Positions 27,398 through 37,535 of a stretch of 64,000 bases of DNA are shown here, one piece after another. Positions within the stretch are counted from its first letter, which is position 1. Each line of letters starts with the position of its first letter. Under the pieces are notes generated by a model. The model did not search any database. It saw only the letters and a program-made list of their open reading frames with translations, and was not told the DNA's origin. The position numbers and the translations under genes are program-made. This DNA is from CAVXTT01 sp963764685 (GTDB taxonomy: Bacteria; Bacteroidota; Ignavibacteria; Ignavibacteriales; Ignavibacteriaceae): the NCBI GenBank assembly GCA_963764685.1, contig CAVXTT010000018.1, positions 186,001 to 250,000 of the forward strand, written 5' to 3'.

Positions 27398-27811
27398 CTA
27401 ATTGTTTTTAGCGCCTTCTTTTATCCAGGTCTTTATACCTTCGATTTGATTAATAGTCAGCACCGGGTATCCTACCGGCGGCATAGGGGTAGCGGATGAG
27501 TAGCCGGGATCTATGGTCCAGACCATCCTGCTGTTTTGAGGTTCACCGGGGAAGACAATACCGGGGTCAGCTGTGGCACCTGCCCAGGTAGTAAGAGCAA
27601 GTCCACCGGCGCGGGTTGCATCTTCGTGGCATCCGGAAAAATTGCATTTAACTTCAAATACCGGCTGGATGTATTCAATGTAGCTCACATTAACTGAAGG
27701 AATTATCTTACTGTCTATATCCTTCCCGGTAATCGTATCATCACAGGATACAAGGCAACACGCTGAAAATATGAGTATAGCGGCTAAATTAAAAAAATTC
27801 TTGGTCATCAA
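27398..27811 (-). CDS. Lipoprotein with cytochrome c-like CX4CH motif
   Basis: A 137-residue protein with lipoprotein signal (MMTKNFFNLAAILIFSACCLVSC; lipobox Cys about residue 23). It has a single cytochrome c-like domain: IQPVFEVKCNFSGCHEDATRAGGLALTTW and, near the end, ATPMPPVGYPVLTINQIEGIKTWIKEGA. The heme-type motif is CNFSGCH, that is CX4CH rather than CX2CH; such variants are frequent in Bacteroidota lipoproteins whose heme content is untested. Met in TPMPP would be the axial ligand if heme is bound. It is not next to any redox gene. Confidence 0.75.
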   Translation of the reverse strand: MMTKNFFNLAAILIFSACCLVSCDDTITGKDIDSKIIPSVNVSYIEYIQPVFEVKCNFSGCHEDATRAGGLALTTWAGATADPGIVFPGEPQNSRMVWTIDPGYSSATPMPPVGYPVLTINQIEGIKTWIKEGAKNN

Positions 27812-27871
27812 TATTAAAATTAAACGTTTCTATATACCATTTGCAAGACAGATAGTTCCTCAAAGTAAATA

Positions 27872-27918
27872 TGCAGGGACCTCTCCCTAACCCTCCCCTT
27901 GCCACAGGGTGAGGGGAT
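27872..27918. repeat. Solo copy of the element-terminal palindrome
   Basis: AGGGACCTCTCCCTAACCC followed by TCCCCTTGCC and AGGGTGAGGGG is the same terminal palindrome found at the ends of the elements at 24303-24553 and 24965-25228, here without an element interior. Confidence 0.75.
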
Positions 27919-28081
27919 AGGAATGTATTGAGGGATTTAGATTTAATTTAATTCTATCTAACTAAGAGCTAAGAACTAATTACCAGGAACTACTTTATTG
28001 GGTTATACTAAGGTACTATCGTACCAGGCTAAATTGGAATTAATATCAAAAAATGTTTAAGTTTACCAACATAAAAAACCC

Positions 28082-28154
<73 letters not shown>

Positions 28155-28160
28155 CTAAAA

Positions 28161-28194
28161 AAGAGCTGCTGTAAAAAAAAGCAGCTCTTTTTTT
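28161..28194 (+). terminator. Bidirectional rho-independent terminator
   Basis: AAGAGCTGC pairs with GCAGCTCTT across an A-rich loop and is followed by seven T residues. On the minus strand the A-run gives T residues too, so it can serve both the tRNA and the convergent T9SS gene ending at 28196. Confidence 0.88.
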
Positions 28195-28195
28195 A

Positions 28196-29656
28196 TCATT
28201 TCATCAAAATGAGCTTCTTTGTTTGGATAAAATTTCCTGCCTGCATTTTGTAGAAATAAACGCCGCTTGGAAGATTACCTGCATTCCATGTGAGTTCATA
28301 AGCCCCTGCTGGTCTTTCATCATTAACAATCGTTTCGATTTCGCTGCCCATAATATCAAATATTTTGATTGTTACAAGAGACCTTACTGGAACTGAGTAT
28401 TTAAACGTTGTAAAAGGATTAAAAGGGTTTGGGTAGTTCTGGCTAAGAAGAAAGCTTATATCAACATTACTTATATCGGATACATCAGTTAATAGAAGGT
28501 GTGTTCCATTAGCTTCCATTAAAGCAGAACCACTCTGAGTATAGCAGCTCCATATTACTGTAAGTCCAATTGAAGAAAATGCTGTATCATAAAGACCTGG
28601 ACTTATTTTATTTAATGACCTCCAATCGGGAGTTCCAGGAAATTGTATTGAATCCTGCCAACTGATGCCTCCATCTGAAGATCTTTTGAAGCAAAGTTTA
28701 TAAGAATTAAGTATGTCCTCTTTCCAGGAGAAATAAATATTATTATTCATTACTGCCAGAGAGGGATGTATGGAATTTCTCCACGCAGTATTAGTAATAT
28801 TGATCTTTTCTGACCAGGTTAAACCTTCATCTGTTGACTTCCGGATAAATATTTCTCTTGGATTGCCGAAAACAGGCATAGGATATTCCCTTTCGTATGC
28901 GACATAAAGAGTGCTATCCTCTGATAATTGGAAGTCTAGTAAACCATAACCACAAGAATCATCAAGTATCGTAAAAGAAGAGTTGAAATGCAGTCCTCTG
29001 TCAGTAGACTTAGTAAAAAACACCGTGTCTTCTAGTTTCCATAAACAATATACATTGTCGTGAAAAGCTTTTATTCGAGCCATATCTGCATAAGGTGCTA
29101 ACTGATTTACATCAGACCAGGTAACTCCATAATCAGTAGATTTGGTAAACTGGAGTTTAGGTCCGTCTCCATTCCCATCTAGGTATACCATATAAAGTGT
29201 CTGATCTTCTTTTGCAATCTGAGGGTTGGTACAGTCATCTTGGGAAATTATAATTGGTTGTTCAAGCCAGGTAGCACCTCCATCGGTTGACTTTTGAAGT
29301 GCAATTGTTGATGAGTCCAAAGTATTTTCATAAACAATGATAATTGTGTCAGCCCCATATGCAATTACTTCTGGATAATAGGAGTGTGTTGAAGTGCTGA
29401 AACAAAATGCACTGCTCCAGGAAAGGCCAGAATCTGTAGACTTTTTAAAGTATAATTTAGCATTATTTACTGGTACGATTTCACGCCAGGCAATGAAATA
29501 ATTTGATCCCTCATAGTACATTGATAAGTCTTCTGCTTTTTTGTCAACATTTCCGGAAAGATAATAAGGAGGATTGAAGGATACTTGAGCAAAGGCCCCA
29601 AATGAAAGAATGCAATAAAGGAATAAAAAGCTTTTCATTATGCCTTTGGAAGTCAC
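28196..29656 (-). CDS. T9SS-secreted sialidase/BNR-like repeat protein
   Basis: A 486-residue protein with signal peptide (MKSFLFLYCILSFGAFA; the ATG a few codons after the first is likely the real start, about 29638). At least seven Asp-box-like motifs of type KS(T/S)D.G.(T/S)W (FKKSTDSGLSW, QKSTDGGATW, TKSTDYGVTW, RKSTDEGLTW, KRSSDGGISW) mark a sialidase-type propeller. Catalytic sialidase Arg/Tyr residues were not identified. It ends in the type A sorting domain (SQNYPNPFNPFTTFKYSV ... SGVYFYKMQAGNFIQTKKL). Probable secreted or surface-attached binding protein. Confidence 0.85.
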   Translation of the reverse strand: MTSKGIMKSFLFLYCILSFGAFAQVSFNPPYYLSGNVDKKAEDLSMYYEGSNYFIAWREIVPVNNAKLYFKKSTDSGLSWSSAFCFSTSTHSYYPEVIAYGADTIIIVYENTLDSSTIALQKSTDGGATWLEQPIIISQDDCTNPQIAKEDQTLYMVYLDGNGDGPKLQFTKSTDYGVTWSDVNQLAPYADMARIKAFHDNVYCLWKLEDTVFFTKSTDRGLHFNSSFTILDDSCGYGLLDFQLSEDSTLYVAYEREYPMPVFGNPREIFIRKSTDEGLTWSEKINITNTAWRNSIHPSLAVMNNNIYFSWKEDILNSYKLCFKRSSDGGISWQDSIQFPGTPDWRSLNKISPGLYDTAFSSIGLTVIWSCYTQSGSALMEANGTHLLLTDVSDISNVDISFLLSQNYPNPFNPFTTFKYSVPVRSLVTIKIFDIMGSEIETIVNDERPAGAYELTWNAGNLPSGVYFYKMQAGNFIQTKKLILMK

Positions 29657-29813
29657 AACAATGAATTAAATATTTAAATTATACCGGCAATTTGATACTA
29701 TTATTTAATAGAATCAAATAATTTACTTTAAGGTATACTTTGAAATGTCACAAAATAGAATACCCTCATTCTTGTTGTTATAAAAACTCTTAGTCTATGC
29801 TTATTTTAAAAAT

Positions 29814-30471
29814 ATGAAAAATAAATTATTTACACTGCTGATCTTGCTCCTGGTTTTTTACGGTTGTGAGAAAGAGTCCGGCACAAATCCTTTGAACCTG
29901 ACATTTGAAATACAGCCCCTGAATACGGGAAATACCTGGTACTATATTGATTCAACAATGAACGGGGGAGAGTTAAATATTGATTCAATAAGAATTACTG
30001 TTTCAGGCAAATACTACATTGAACGGTCAGCCGAATTCGCAGGGAGTAGCACAATGGGATATATACAAGAATAACATTTTTCTTAAGAGAAATCTCTTAA
30101 ACCTTGAAGAGGATGGATTATATCATTATGCGGAAATAAATAATGACGATACTCTTTTTATCAGAAAACTCTGGGCAAAATATCCCGTAAATGTGGGGGA
30201 TCAGTTTCTTGAACCGAAATACACTTATAATTCCGGAACAGGAGAATATGAATTTACCGGAAATTGGAAATGGCACTGCGTAAGTATTGATTCCCAGATA
30301 ACAATACATAGCGGCACCAAAATATTCTGTCATATCTTTCGTGCAGAACCGGAATCTGGCAAAGAGGTCTACCTGATCTACGCACTTAACGTTGGTTATG
30401 CGGGTTTGCAGATCAACCAGGATGGTGAAAGAATCTTCCGCGAGATCCTTATAAACTACTCTCTTAAGTAA
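29814..30471 (+). CDS. Lipoprotein of unknown function, frameshifted
   Basis: The N-terminal frame has a lipoprotein signal (MKNKLFTLLILLLVFYGC) and reads to ISGKYYIE-type residues. The second frame continues NGQPNSQGVAQWDIYKNNIF to the stop at 30471. One extra base near 30020 explains the break. The full product is about 218 residues, starting LNTGNTWYYIDSTMN after the lipobox, a motif common in small Bacteroidota outer-membrane lipoproteins. No enzymatic motif. Confidence 0.65.
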
Positions 30472-30526
30472 TCATAGTAACTTAGGGCCTGGTAAATGTA
30501 GTTAAATAATCAGAAATGATGATTCC

Positions 30527-30567
30527 TCCACTAATCAACTAATCAACCAATCAACTAATCAACTATT
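30527..30567. repeat. Tandem word array (CAATCAACTAAT)
   Basis: ACTAATCAACTAATCAACC and CAATCAACTAATCAACTA alternate just before the MATE start. It is the inverse of the array at 13844-13905. Confidence 0.7.
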
Positions 30568-30585
30568 TTTTTATCTTTACCGGCG

Positions 30586-31936
30586 ATGTATATTTTCCCC
30601 AGAAACTCATACTATAAAGATATTCTAAATCTTGCCCTTCCCGCTATTGCGGGACTCTCAACGCAAATGGTGGTATCGCTTGTTGATACAGCACTTGTAG
30701 GCAGACTTGAAGAAGCACAATACGCACTGGCCGCAATGGGGCTGGGTGTACTCGCAACCTGGGCTATAGTTAGCTTTTTTTCCAGTCTTGCAACAGGAAC
30801 CCACGTGCTTGTAGCAAGAAGATACGGGCAGAAGGATTATGAGGCGTGCTCGAAGACCCTTTACAATTCAGTAATCAACGGACTGGCGGTTGGTACAGTT
30901 GTTACTATCATATTTGTTCTGGCGTCCAGGAATATTGCACATTTCTTTGCTGCAGATGAGATTGTTGGTGATTATGCAGGAGATTTTCTTTTCTTCAGAT
31001 TTCTCGGTATTCCTTTCTTTCTTGTTTCAGTCTCCTTCAGAGGGTTCTTCTTCGGGATAAGCAGAACTAAGATATTTATGTTCTCGGGGATTATGACAAA
31101 TGTGTTAAATATTTTCTTTAATGTTTTATTGGTTTACGGTAATCTCGGATTTCCCAGACTCGGGGTGGCCGGCGCCGGTTTAGGATCTACTTTAGCTACA
31201 GTTTTTGACTCTTTGTTTTACTTTGTCATAATATTGTTTCCCACGTACAGAAGGAGATATAATTTTTTTAGAAATTTAAAGTTTGACTGGAAAATCATCA
31301 GAAGCATTTATAACATATCTCTCCCTGTTTCCTTTCAGAATATATTTATACTTATCGGCTTCCTTGCTTTCGTATCAATTACAGGATTGATCGGTACGAA
31401 GGAACAGGCTGCCACTCAAACTGTTATAAGCACACTATTTATGTCTTTTCTTCCCTGTTTTGGATTCGGAATAGCACGTACAAACTTTGGTTGGGAATAA
31501 TCTTGGCTCCGGTAAATATAACCTGGCAAAGATATATGGATTTGAAACTGCAAAAATAGCAACTTACTTTACTCTCTTTCTCAGCTTCTTTTTCATTGTA
31601 ACACCTCAATGGGTTCTCTCCATTGTTACAAATGACCAGTCGATAATTGAAATGGGAAAACCTGCTTTGCGTATTGCAGGGTTTGCCCAGATATTTTATG
31701 CTACGGGAGTTGTTCTGGCAAACGGACTTCAGGCTGCAGGGGAAACATTCTTTGTAATGATGTCGGAAGTAGTTACAAATTTAGTTTTATTTGTTCCGCT
31801 TGCCTATTTAATGGGAGTTGTATTAAAAGGAGGTCTAAATTGGGCGTGGGGAGCATTACCGGTTTATATTATCCTCTACTCGCTGGTTATATTCCTGAAA
31901 TTCCGCAGGGGTAAATGGAGATATAAATATATCTAG
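30586..31936 (+). CDS. MATE-family efflux transporter, frameshifted
   Basis: The first frame (304 residues) and the second (from about 31480) join through one extra base (FGIA-VQTLVGNNLGSGKYNLAK). The full product is about 449 residues, the normal MATE size, with two six-helix halves. Motifs include LNLALPAIAGLSTQMVVSLVDTALVG at the start and VGNNLGSGKYNLAKIYG in the second half. Members export drugs or metabolites by Na+/H+ antiport. The ATG at 30586 follows a TATCTTTA promoter-like word by only a few bases, so the message may have almost no leader. Confidence 0.82.
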
Positions 31937-32116
31937 TGCGGCTAAATGAAATGGATAGACTGCCGGTTCATTTACAGGCTTTCAGCCCTTTCATTTGTGC
32001 CTGTCCCTGGATAGATGTATGAAATTGGACTGTATTATCCCTTTTAACCGTTTGATGCAGAACAGCACATTTTATTTCTTCTTGACATTCTAATTTTTGA
32101 GAAATATATTTTAACC

Positions 32117-32515
32117 GTGAAATTAAGATTAGTTCAAATATGTGGTTTTCTGCTGATCGTATCTTCCGTATTGGCAGGTGCTTATCTTGAATTCTTTCAC
32201 GCACGGAGTGAAGGGGAGAATGTAAAGCTGGAATGGAAAACGGGCGATGAAAACAATCTCAAACATTTTATCGTTCAGCGCAGAAATCCTAACAGTTCAT
32301 ATATTGATGTAGCCACCATCCCCCCCAAAGGGAGCAATTCCTTTTACACATACATTGATGAATCTGCCTATAAAATCACAGATCTTATATTTATCTACCG
32401 CCTGAAGATCGTTGATTTAAACAACTCGACTTCCTACTCCTCCGAAGCATCTGTTACTCCGAATATTTCAGGGGTAAAAAGAACCTGGGGCAGCATCAAG
32501 GCAATGTTCAGATAA
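32117..32515 (+). CDS. Secreted small beta-sandwich protein
   Basis: A 132-residue protein starting with GTG. It has a signal peptide (MKLRLVQICGFLLIVSSVLAG) and one Fn3-like domain (VKLEWKTGDENNLKHFIVQR, FIYRLKIVDLNNSTSYSSEA) that resembles the penultimate sandwich domains of the T9SS proteins in this window. It ends VKRTWGSIKAMFR with no sorting domain. Only 3 bp separate it from the SpoIID-like gene. Unknown function. Confidence 0.7.
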   Translation: MKLRLVQICGFLLIVSSVLAGAYLEFFHARSEGENVKLEWKTGDENNLKHFIVQRRNPNSSYIDVATIPPKGSNSFYTYIDESAYKITDLIFIYRLKIVDLNNSTSYSSEASVTPNISGVKRTWGSIKAMFR

Positions 32516-32518
32516 TTA

Positions 32519-33788
32519 ATGATTTTTTATTCCTCCAGGTCTTACTCACATAACGTCAAATATTTCTATTTACACTCTGCTTTTTTACTGATCTCATTAT
32601 TGTTCGTTTCCTGTTCCTCCTCCGGCAAATTTACAAGCAAAGAAGAAGTTAAGATTGAGGAATCCGGAGGGGTGCCTATCCGGGTACTCCTGAATGAATC
32701 AGAAAATTCATTTACATACGTTGTTAAAAATCCCATTATAATCGAGGATCCTTCAAAAAAATTAGCTTCCGTGACGGCAGGTAACTCATTACAATTTATT
32801 CCGGACGGTGCAGGAATAAAACTAAAAATCGGGGATAAGCTGTATAAGGCTGAATACTTTCTGCTTGATAATGAAGACAACTCCCCGGTTACAAAATTTA
32901 ACGGCAGCAGTTATTCAGGTGTCATAAAAGTTGTAAGTTCCGGGAACAAAGTAAATGTAATCAATACATTAACGCTGGAGGAATACTTAAAAGGTGTTCT
33001 GCCGCTTGAAATGCCGGTCGGGAAAGGGGAGGCTTATTTCCAATCGTATAAAGCTTTCGCAATTTGTGCAAGGACTTATGCAGTATACCAAATTAAGCGA
33101 GGGGAGACTTCTATTCGATATTTATGCCGATACCCGTGACCAGGTATTCGGCGGCAGCGGTAAGGGAAACCAGCTTTCTGACAAAGCTGTTGATGAAACA
33201 AAAGGAATGATCCTTACTTACGATGGCAACCCGGCAATTATCTACTATCATTCTACGTGCGGCGGTATGACAGAAAATGTAAAAAATGTTTTCGGCAAAA
33301 AGGACCTGCCGTATCTTCGTGGAATAAAAGATGGTGATATAGCATACTGTAAGGAATCCCCAAGATTCAGCTGGGAGGAAAATTATTCCCCCCGTACATT
33401 CATAAACCGATTATATAATGCGAAGTTAATCACCGACACTAATTATGAACTTAAGAAGATACATATAGCAAGCCGGTTCGAATCGGGAAGAATAAATGAA
33501 TTGCAGATACTGCTTAATGATAAAAAAAATAATCCTAAAATGCTCAGCATTTACGGTAATGGAATCCGTTCCATAATCCGTAACTCGGATAATTCTTCCA
33601 TTTTAAGAAGCACTGCCTGTAATATTACCTTTAATGGCAGCAATATAACTATCACCGGAAATGGTTTTGGTCACGGTGTAGGACTTTGCCAGTGGGGTTC
33701 AATGTATCTCTCTGCTCACGGGAAAAATTATGAGCAGATACTTTCTCATTACTATCCCGGAACAACAATAACCCTCTTAGATGATTAA
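32519..33788 (+). CDS. SpoIID/LytB-domain lipoprotein, frameshifted
   Basis: The N-terminal frame has a lipoprotein signal (LLISLLFVSC) and the SpoIID landmarks TLEEYLKGVLPLEMP and KAFAICARTYAVYQI. The second frame continues EGRLLFDIYADTRDQVFGG, YYHSTCGGMTENVKNVFG and GFGHGVGLCQWGSMYLSAHG to the stop at 33788. One extra base near 33100 explains the split; together the domain is complete. SpoIID-like proteins cleave glycan strands of peptidoglycan lacking stem peptides (lytic transglycosylase activity in the sporulation homologue). The reading frame overlaps maf by 8 bp, suggesting an operon with maf, the flippase and icd. Confidence 0.8.
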
Positions 33789-34359
33789 AACCGGTCTCCC
33801 AATTTACCTTGCTTCCAGGTCACCCAGAAGAAAAAAACTTTTGGAGCAGATAAATCTGAAATTTAAAGTACTCGATGTGGATGCGGATGAAAGATTCAGA
33901 AAGTCGGAATCCCCTATAGTAAATGCAAAGAGGATCGCTGCAGAAAAAATGGAGAAGGCAAAAGAGATAATTAAAGAGGGATTAATTATTACTGCTGACA
34001 CAATAGTAGTCCTGGATAATAAAATACTCGGAAAACCTTCAGATGGTAAAGACGCAGCTAAAATGCTTAAGCTGCTCAGCGGAAGGACTCACTATGTTGT
34101 TACCGGGTTTGCTGTATATAATACTGCAACTGGAAAGATGTTTCTTGATTATGAAAAAACATCCGTCACCTTCAGAAAGCTTGACAGGGATGAAATAGAA
34201 GAATATGTAAAGTCCGGAAGCCCTATGGATAAGGCAGGCGCTTACGGTATACAGGATGATTATGGTGCAGTGTTCATTAAAAAGATAAATGGCTGTTATT
34301 ACAATGTGGTTGGCCTTCCGCTTGCAAAAGTGTATAATACATTGCTGAAAGCAGTATAA
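33781..34359 (+). CDS. maf: Maf-type nucleoside triphosphate pyrophosphatase
   Basis: A 192-residue Maf/HAM1-superfamily enzyme with LASRSPRRKKLL at residues 10-21, DADERF, AKRIAAEKMEKAKE, ITADTIVVLD, LSGRTHYVVTGFAV and MDKAGAYGIQDDYG. Maf proteins hydrolyse non-canonical or canonical NTPs, chiefly dTTP/UTP or modified pyrimidines, and have been linked to septum inhibition. The gene overlaps the SpoIID-like gene upstream and abuts the next gene (GTG start at the base after its stop). Confidence 0.92.
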   Translation: MIKTGLPIYLASRSPRRKKLLEQINLKFKVLDVDADERFRKSESPIVNAKRIAAEKMEKAKEIIKEGLIITADTIVVLDNKILGKPSDGKDAAKMLKLLSGRTHYVVTGFAVYNTATGKMFLDYEKTSVTFRKLDRDEIEEYVKSGSPMDKAGAYGIQDDYGAVFIKKINGCYYNVVGLPLAKVYNTLLKAV

Positions 34360-35332
34360 GTGTTAAAAAAAGTTAAAAAAAATATTCTTATTTCTATTGC
34401 TGCTGCCGGTTTGCTGTATCTCGGATTTACTATCTATGCTGATTTTGACCAGGTAATATCAACATTCGCCAAATTTAACTGGCTGTTATTTCCGCTGCTG
34501 CTTTTTTTATCTGCACTCAATTATATCAGCAGGTTTCTAAAATGGGATTATTATTTATCCGTACTAAAAGTGAAGGTCAGGAAAATGGATTCGCTTGCTA
34601 TCTTTATGTCGGGATTAATAATGAGCGTCACCCCGGGTAAAATGGGTGAGCTTCTAAAAGCCTATCTGGTAAAACAGATTAATGGTACTCCGATAAGCAA
34701 AACCGCTCCCATTATATTTGCTGAAAGAATAACGGATTTTATTTCTCTTAATACTTATTGCTCTTGCCGGTGCATTTTCTTTTGATTATGGAAGACCGCT
34801 CGTTATCGGTACGGGAATTTTCTTTCTTATCGTAGTGGTTCTTATAAGCAATAAACAGCTTGCTTTGGGTATTATTTCCCTTTTTGAAAAGAACAGGTTT
34901 TTTAACAAGCATTTGAAGAGTATACATTCTGCTTATGAAAGTTCATATCAGCTGCTGCGTCCCGTGCCATTGATTAAAATGACTCTTCTGAGTTTTGTCT
35001 CCTGGTTCTTTGAATGTTTGGGATATTATATCATTCTGACTAATTTTGGAATGAATGTTGGTCTTTTATGGTCGGCATTTGTTTATGCATTCTCAACTAT
35101 TGCAGGAGCAGTTACAATGCTCCCGGGGGGATTAGGTGTAACAGAAGGTTCTCTTACTTTATTGATCATCAAATCTGGTTTTCCTAACGATATAGCAGTT
35201 GCATCAACTTTTATTATAAGGGCAGCTACACTTTGGTTTGCTGTTCTGGTCGGTATTGTAAGCGTTTCATTTTATCAAAAAAGATTCGGTCAGATTGCAG
35301 ACGAATCAATTATCAATCAGTTTCAGGAGTAA
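34360..35332 (+). CDS. Flippase-like (LPG synthase TM region/UPF0104) membrane protein, frameshifted
   Basis: It starts with GTG immediately after maf. The first frame (to ITDFISL) and the second (LIALAGAFSFDYGRPLVIGTG onward) join by skipping one base near 34755, giving about 324 residues with around eight hydrophobic segments. GLIMSVTPGKMGELLKAYLVK and MLPGGLGVTEGSLTLL are the signature of the flippase-like domain also found in MprF and AglD. Likely role: transport or handling of a lipid-linked substrate. It ends 2 bp before the icd ATG and overlaps its ribosome site. Confidence 0.75.
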
Positions 35333-35334
35333 AA

Positions 35335-36585
35335 ATGGGTAAGTTCAAAAAAATTGTTGTGCCAAAAGAAGGAGAAAAGATTACAGCCGCAGAGGGCAGA
35401 CTTAACATTCCCGATAATCCAATAATAGCTTTCATTGAAGGAGACGGCACCGGTCCTGATATATGGAATGCTTCTAAACTTGTTTTTGATGCTGCAGTTA
35501 AAAAAGCTTACGAAGGGAAGAAGAAAATCGCCTGGATGGAAATCTATGCCGGTGAAAAAGCACTACCGCGCTATGGAAAAAACACCTGGCTGCCTGATGA
35601 AACGGTTGACGCGATACGGGAATATAATGTAGCTATTAAGGGACCGCTGACAACTCCTATTGGCGGAGGTATCAGAAGTCTTAATGTAGCATTACGCCAG
35701 CTGCTGGATTTATATGCCTGTGTAAGACCGGTAAAATATTATGCGGGTGTACCCAGTCCGATGAAAAGACCCCAGGACCTGGACATTGTTCTTTTCAGGG
35801 AGAATACGGAAGATGTTTATTCCGGGATAGAATTTAAGTCAGGCAGCAAGGAAGCGTTGGACCTCATCAGGTATTTAAATAAGAAATTTGGAAAGAAAAT
35901 AAAAATACCCACAGGTATCGGCATTAAGCCAATGAGTGAATTCGGATCGTCAAGACTGGTAAGAAAAGCTATCGAGTTTGCGAGGGATAATAAAAAGAAA
36001 AGCGTTACCCTGGTGCATAAAGGTAATATTATGAAATTTACCGAAGGTGCATTTAAAGAATGGGGCTATAAGGTTGCAGTTACGGAGTTTCGTGATCTGA
36101 TTGTTACTGAAGAAGAACTTTACTCTAAACATAACGGTAAATTGCCTGATGGAAAGATCTTAATTAAGGACAGGATTGCCGACAGTATGTTTCAGCAGCT
36201 TTTATTAAGACCGGGTGAATATGAAGTTCTTGCTACACCTAATCTTAACGGTGATTATCTGTCAGATGCTGCCGCTGCACAGGTTGGCGGGTTAGGAATT
36301 GCACCGGGTGCAAATATGAGCTATACGACAGCAATTTTTGAAGCCACGCACGGTACTGCTCCGAAATATGCAGGACAGGATAAAGTAAATCCCGGATCGT
36401 TAATTCTATCCGGCGTAATGATGTTTCAGTATATGGGATGGAATAAAGCCGCTGATTTGATTGAAAAGTCAATGAAAAAGACGATAAAATCTAAAGTAGT
36501 TACATATGATTTTGCCCGGCAGATGAGCGGTGCCAGAGAAGTAAAAAGCTCTGAATTTGCCAGTGAAATTGTAAAAAATATGTAA
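35335..36585 (+). CDS. icd: NADP-dependent isocitrate dehydrogenase
   Basis: A 416-residue monomer of the homodimeric bacterial NADP-IDH type. It has IEGDGTGPDIW, IKGPLTTPIGGGIRSLNVALRQ with the phosphorylatable Ser, LDLYACVRPVKYYAGVPSP, FRENTEDVYSGIEF and FEATHGTAPKYAG. It converts isocitrate to 2-oxoglutarate in the TCA cycle. An upstream in-frame extension exists but the ATG at 35335, after TTTCAGGAGTAAAA, gives the family's normal N-terminus. Probably last gene of the SpoIID-maf-flippase-icd run. Confidence 0.95.
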   Translation: MGKFKKIVVPKEGEKITAAEGRLNIPDNPIIAFIEGDGTGPDIWNASKLVFDAAVKKAYEGKKKIAWMEIYAGEKALPRYGKNTWLPDETVDAIREYNVAIKGPLTTPIGGGIRSLNVALRQLLDLYACVRPVKYYAGVPSPMKRPQDLDIVLFRENTEDVYSGIEFKSGSKEALDLIRYLNKKFGKKIKIPTGIGIKPMSEFGSSRLVRKAIEFARDNKKKSVTLVHKGNIMKFTEGAFKEWGYKVAVTEFRDLIVTEEELYSKHNGKLPDGKILIKDRIADSMFQQLLLRPGEYEVLATPNLNGDYLSDAAAAQVGGLGIAPGANMSYTTAIFEATHGTAPKYAGQDKVNPGSLILSGVMMFQYMGWNKAADLIEKSMKKTIKSKVVTYDFARQMSGAREVKSSEFASEIVKNM

Positions 36586-36680
36586 ACCTAGGATGTCACG
36601 CTTATTAGAATTTTCTTGATTTTGAGAGGGGTGCTTGTTATATTCTTAACCGCTAAATATTTCTAAAAGGAGAATTAATT

Positions 36681-37109
36681 ATGTCAAGAGAAAATAGTGG
36701 TCTGAGTAAAGGATTAATGATCGGTTTCCTGGCAGGAGGTGCCATCGGAGCAATTTTAGCCTTATTATATGCACCTAAAAGCGGCAAAGAGTTACGGAAT
36801 GATATCAGGAATAAAACAGATGAGTACCTGGATGATGCTGAAAAATATATTGCCGATGCCAGGGATAAGGCTAAAGATCTGATCAATGAAGGTAAAAAAA
36901 GATCTGAAAAGATCATTACCGATGCACGGAGCAGATCAGAAGAACTTCTGAAGGATGCCGAAAAAATCTTTACAGATGCTAAAGTAAAAGCATCGGGTGC
37001 GGTTGCTACCGGTAAGGAAGTGCTTGAGAATGAAGCAGCAAGACTTAAAACCGCTGTAAAAGCAGGCATTGATACTTACAAGGAAACCAAGAACAACTCT
37101 AACACATAA
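36681..37109 (+). CDS. YtxH-domain protein
   Basis: A 142-residue protein with one N-terminal membrane segment, KGLMIGFLAGGAIGAILALLYAPKSGKELR, the YtxH/GvpP-like signature. A long charged helical tail follows, with repeated (K)ARDKAKDLINEGKKRSEK-type heptads, probably a coiled coil. Such proteins are linked to general stress responses; exact role unknown. A strong AAAAGGAG ribosome site is 10 bp before the ATG. The stop codon overlaps the start of the next gene. Confidence 0.8.
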   Translation: MSRENSGLSKGLMIGFLAGGAIGAILALLYAPKSGKELRNDIRNKTDEYLDDAEKYIADARDKAKDLINEGKKRSEKIITDARSRSEELLKDAEKIFTDAKVKASGAVATGKEVLENEAARLKTAVKAGIDTYKETKNNSNT

Positions 37110-37495
37110 TGACTGTAGAAACAGTATTTACCATCCTGTTAATGGTTTGTGCATCTGCACTTTGTGTTGCACTTGTTGTATATATCGGGAGAATAACAAA
37201 GTCGATTAAAGAAATTGAAATCGATATGAAGGATATTTCTTTACAGTTGAAACCATTAATTGCCTCAACAACAAACCTGAGCGAAAAACTTAATAAATTG
37301 TCGGAAGAAGCAAAGAAGCCCATTAGTGCTATAAATGATATTGCAGAGGATATTAAGGACAGGGTTGATACGGTGCTTGCTTTTGAAGAGAAATTGCGCG
37401 AAGGGATCGAAGAGCCTGCTTCCAGGCTTATTAGATCCCTTTCTGCTATTGCTAACGGGGTGAATGCTTTTTGGAATGCCTACAGAAGACGTTAA
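37109..37495 (+). CDS. DUF948-like small membrane protein
   Basis: A 128-residue protein: one N-terminal membrane segment (VFTILLMVCASALCVALVVYIG), then a charged helical region (IKEIEIDMKDISLQLKPLIASTTNLSEKLNKL) like DUF948 proteins. It ends VNAFWNAYRRR. Overlapping the YtxH gene by one base, the pair probably acts together at the membrane. DUF948 is the best guess from pattern only. Confidence 0.65.
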   Translation: MTVETVFTILLMVCASALCVALVVYIGRITKSIKEIEIDMKDISLQLKPLIASTTNLSEKLNKLSEEAKKPISAINDIAEDIKDRVDTVLAFEEKLREGIEEPASRLIRSLSAIANGVNAFWNAYRRR

Positions 37496-37535
37496 AATTT
37501 TATATAACATACCTTGAACCTATGGAGGAAATCCC

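Noticed and set aside
36653..37323. Antisense frames across the YtxH and DUF948 genes
   Set aside because: They mirror coiled-coil codons of the real genes and have no start signals.
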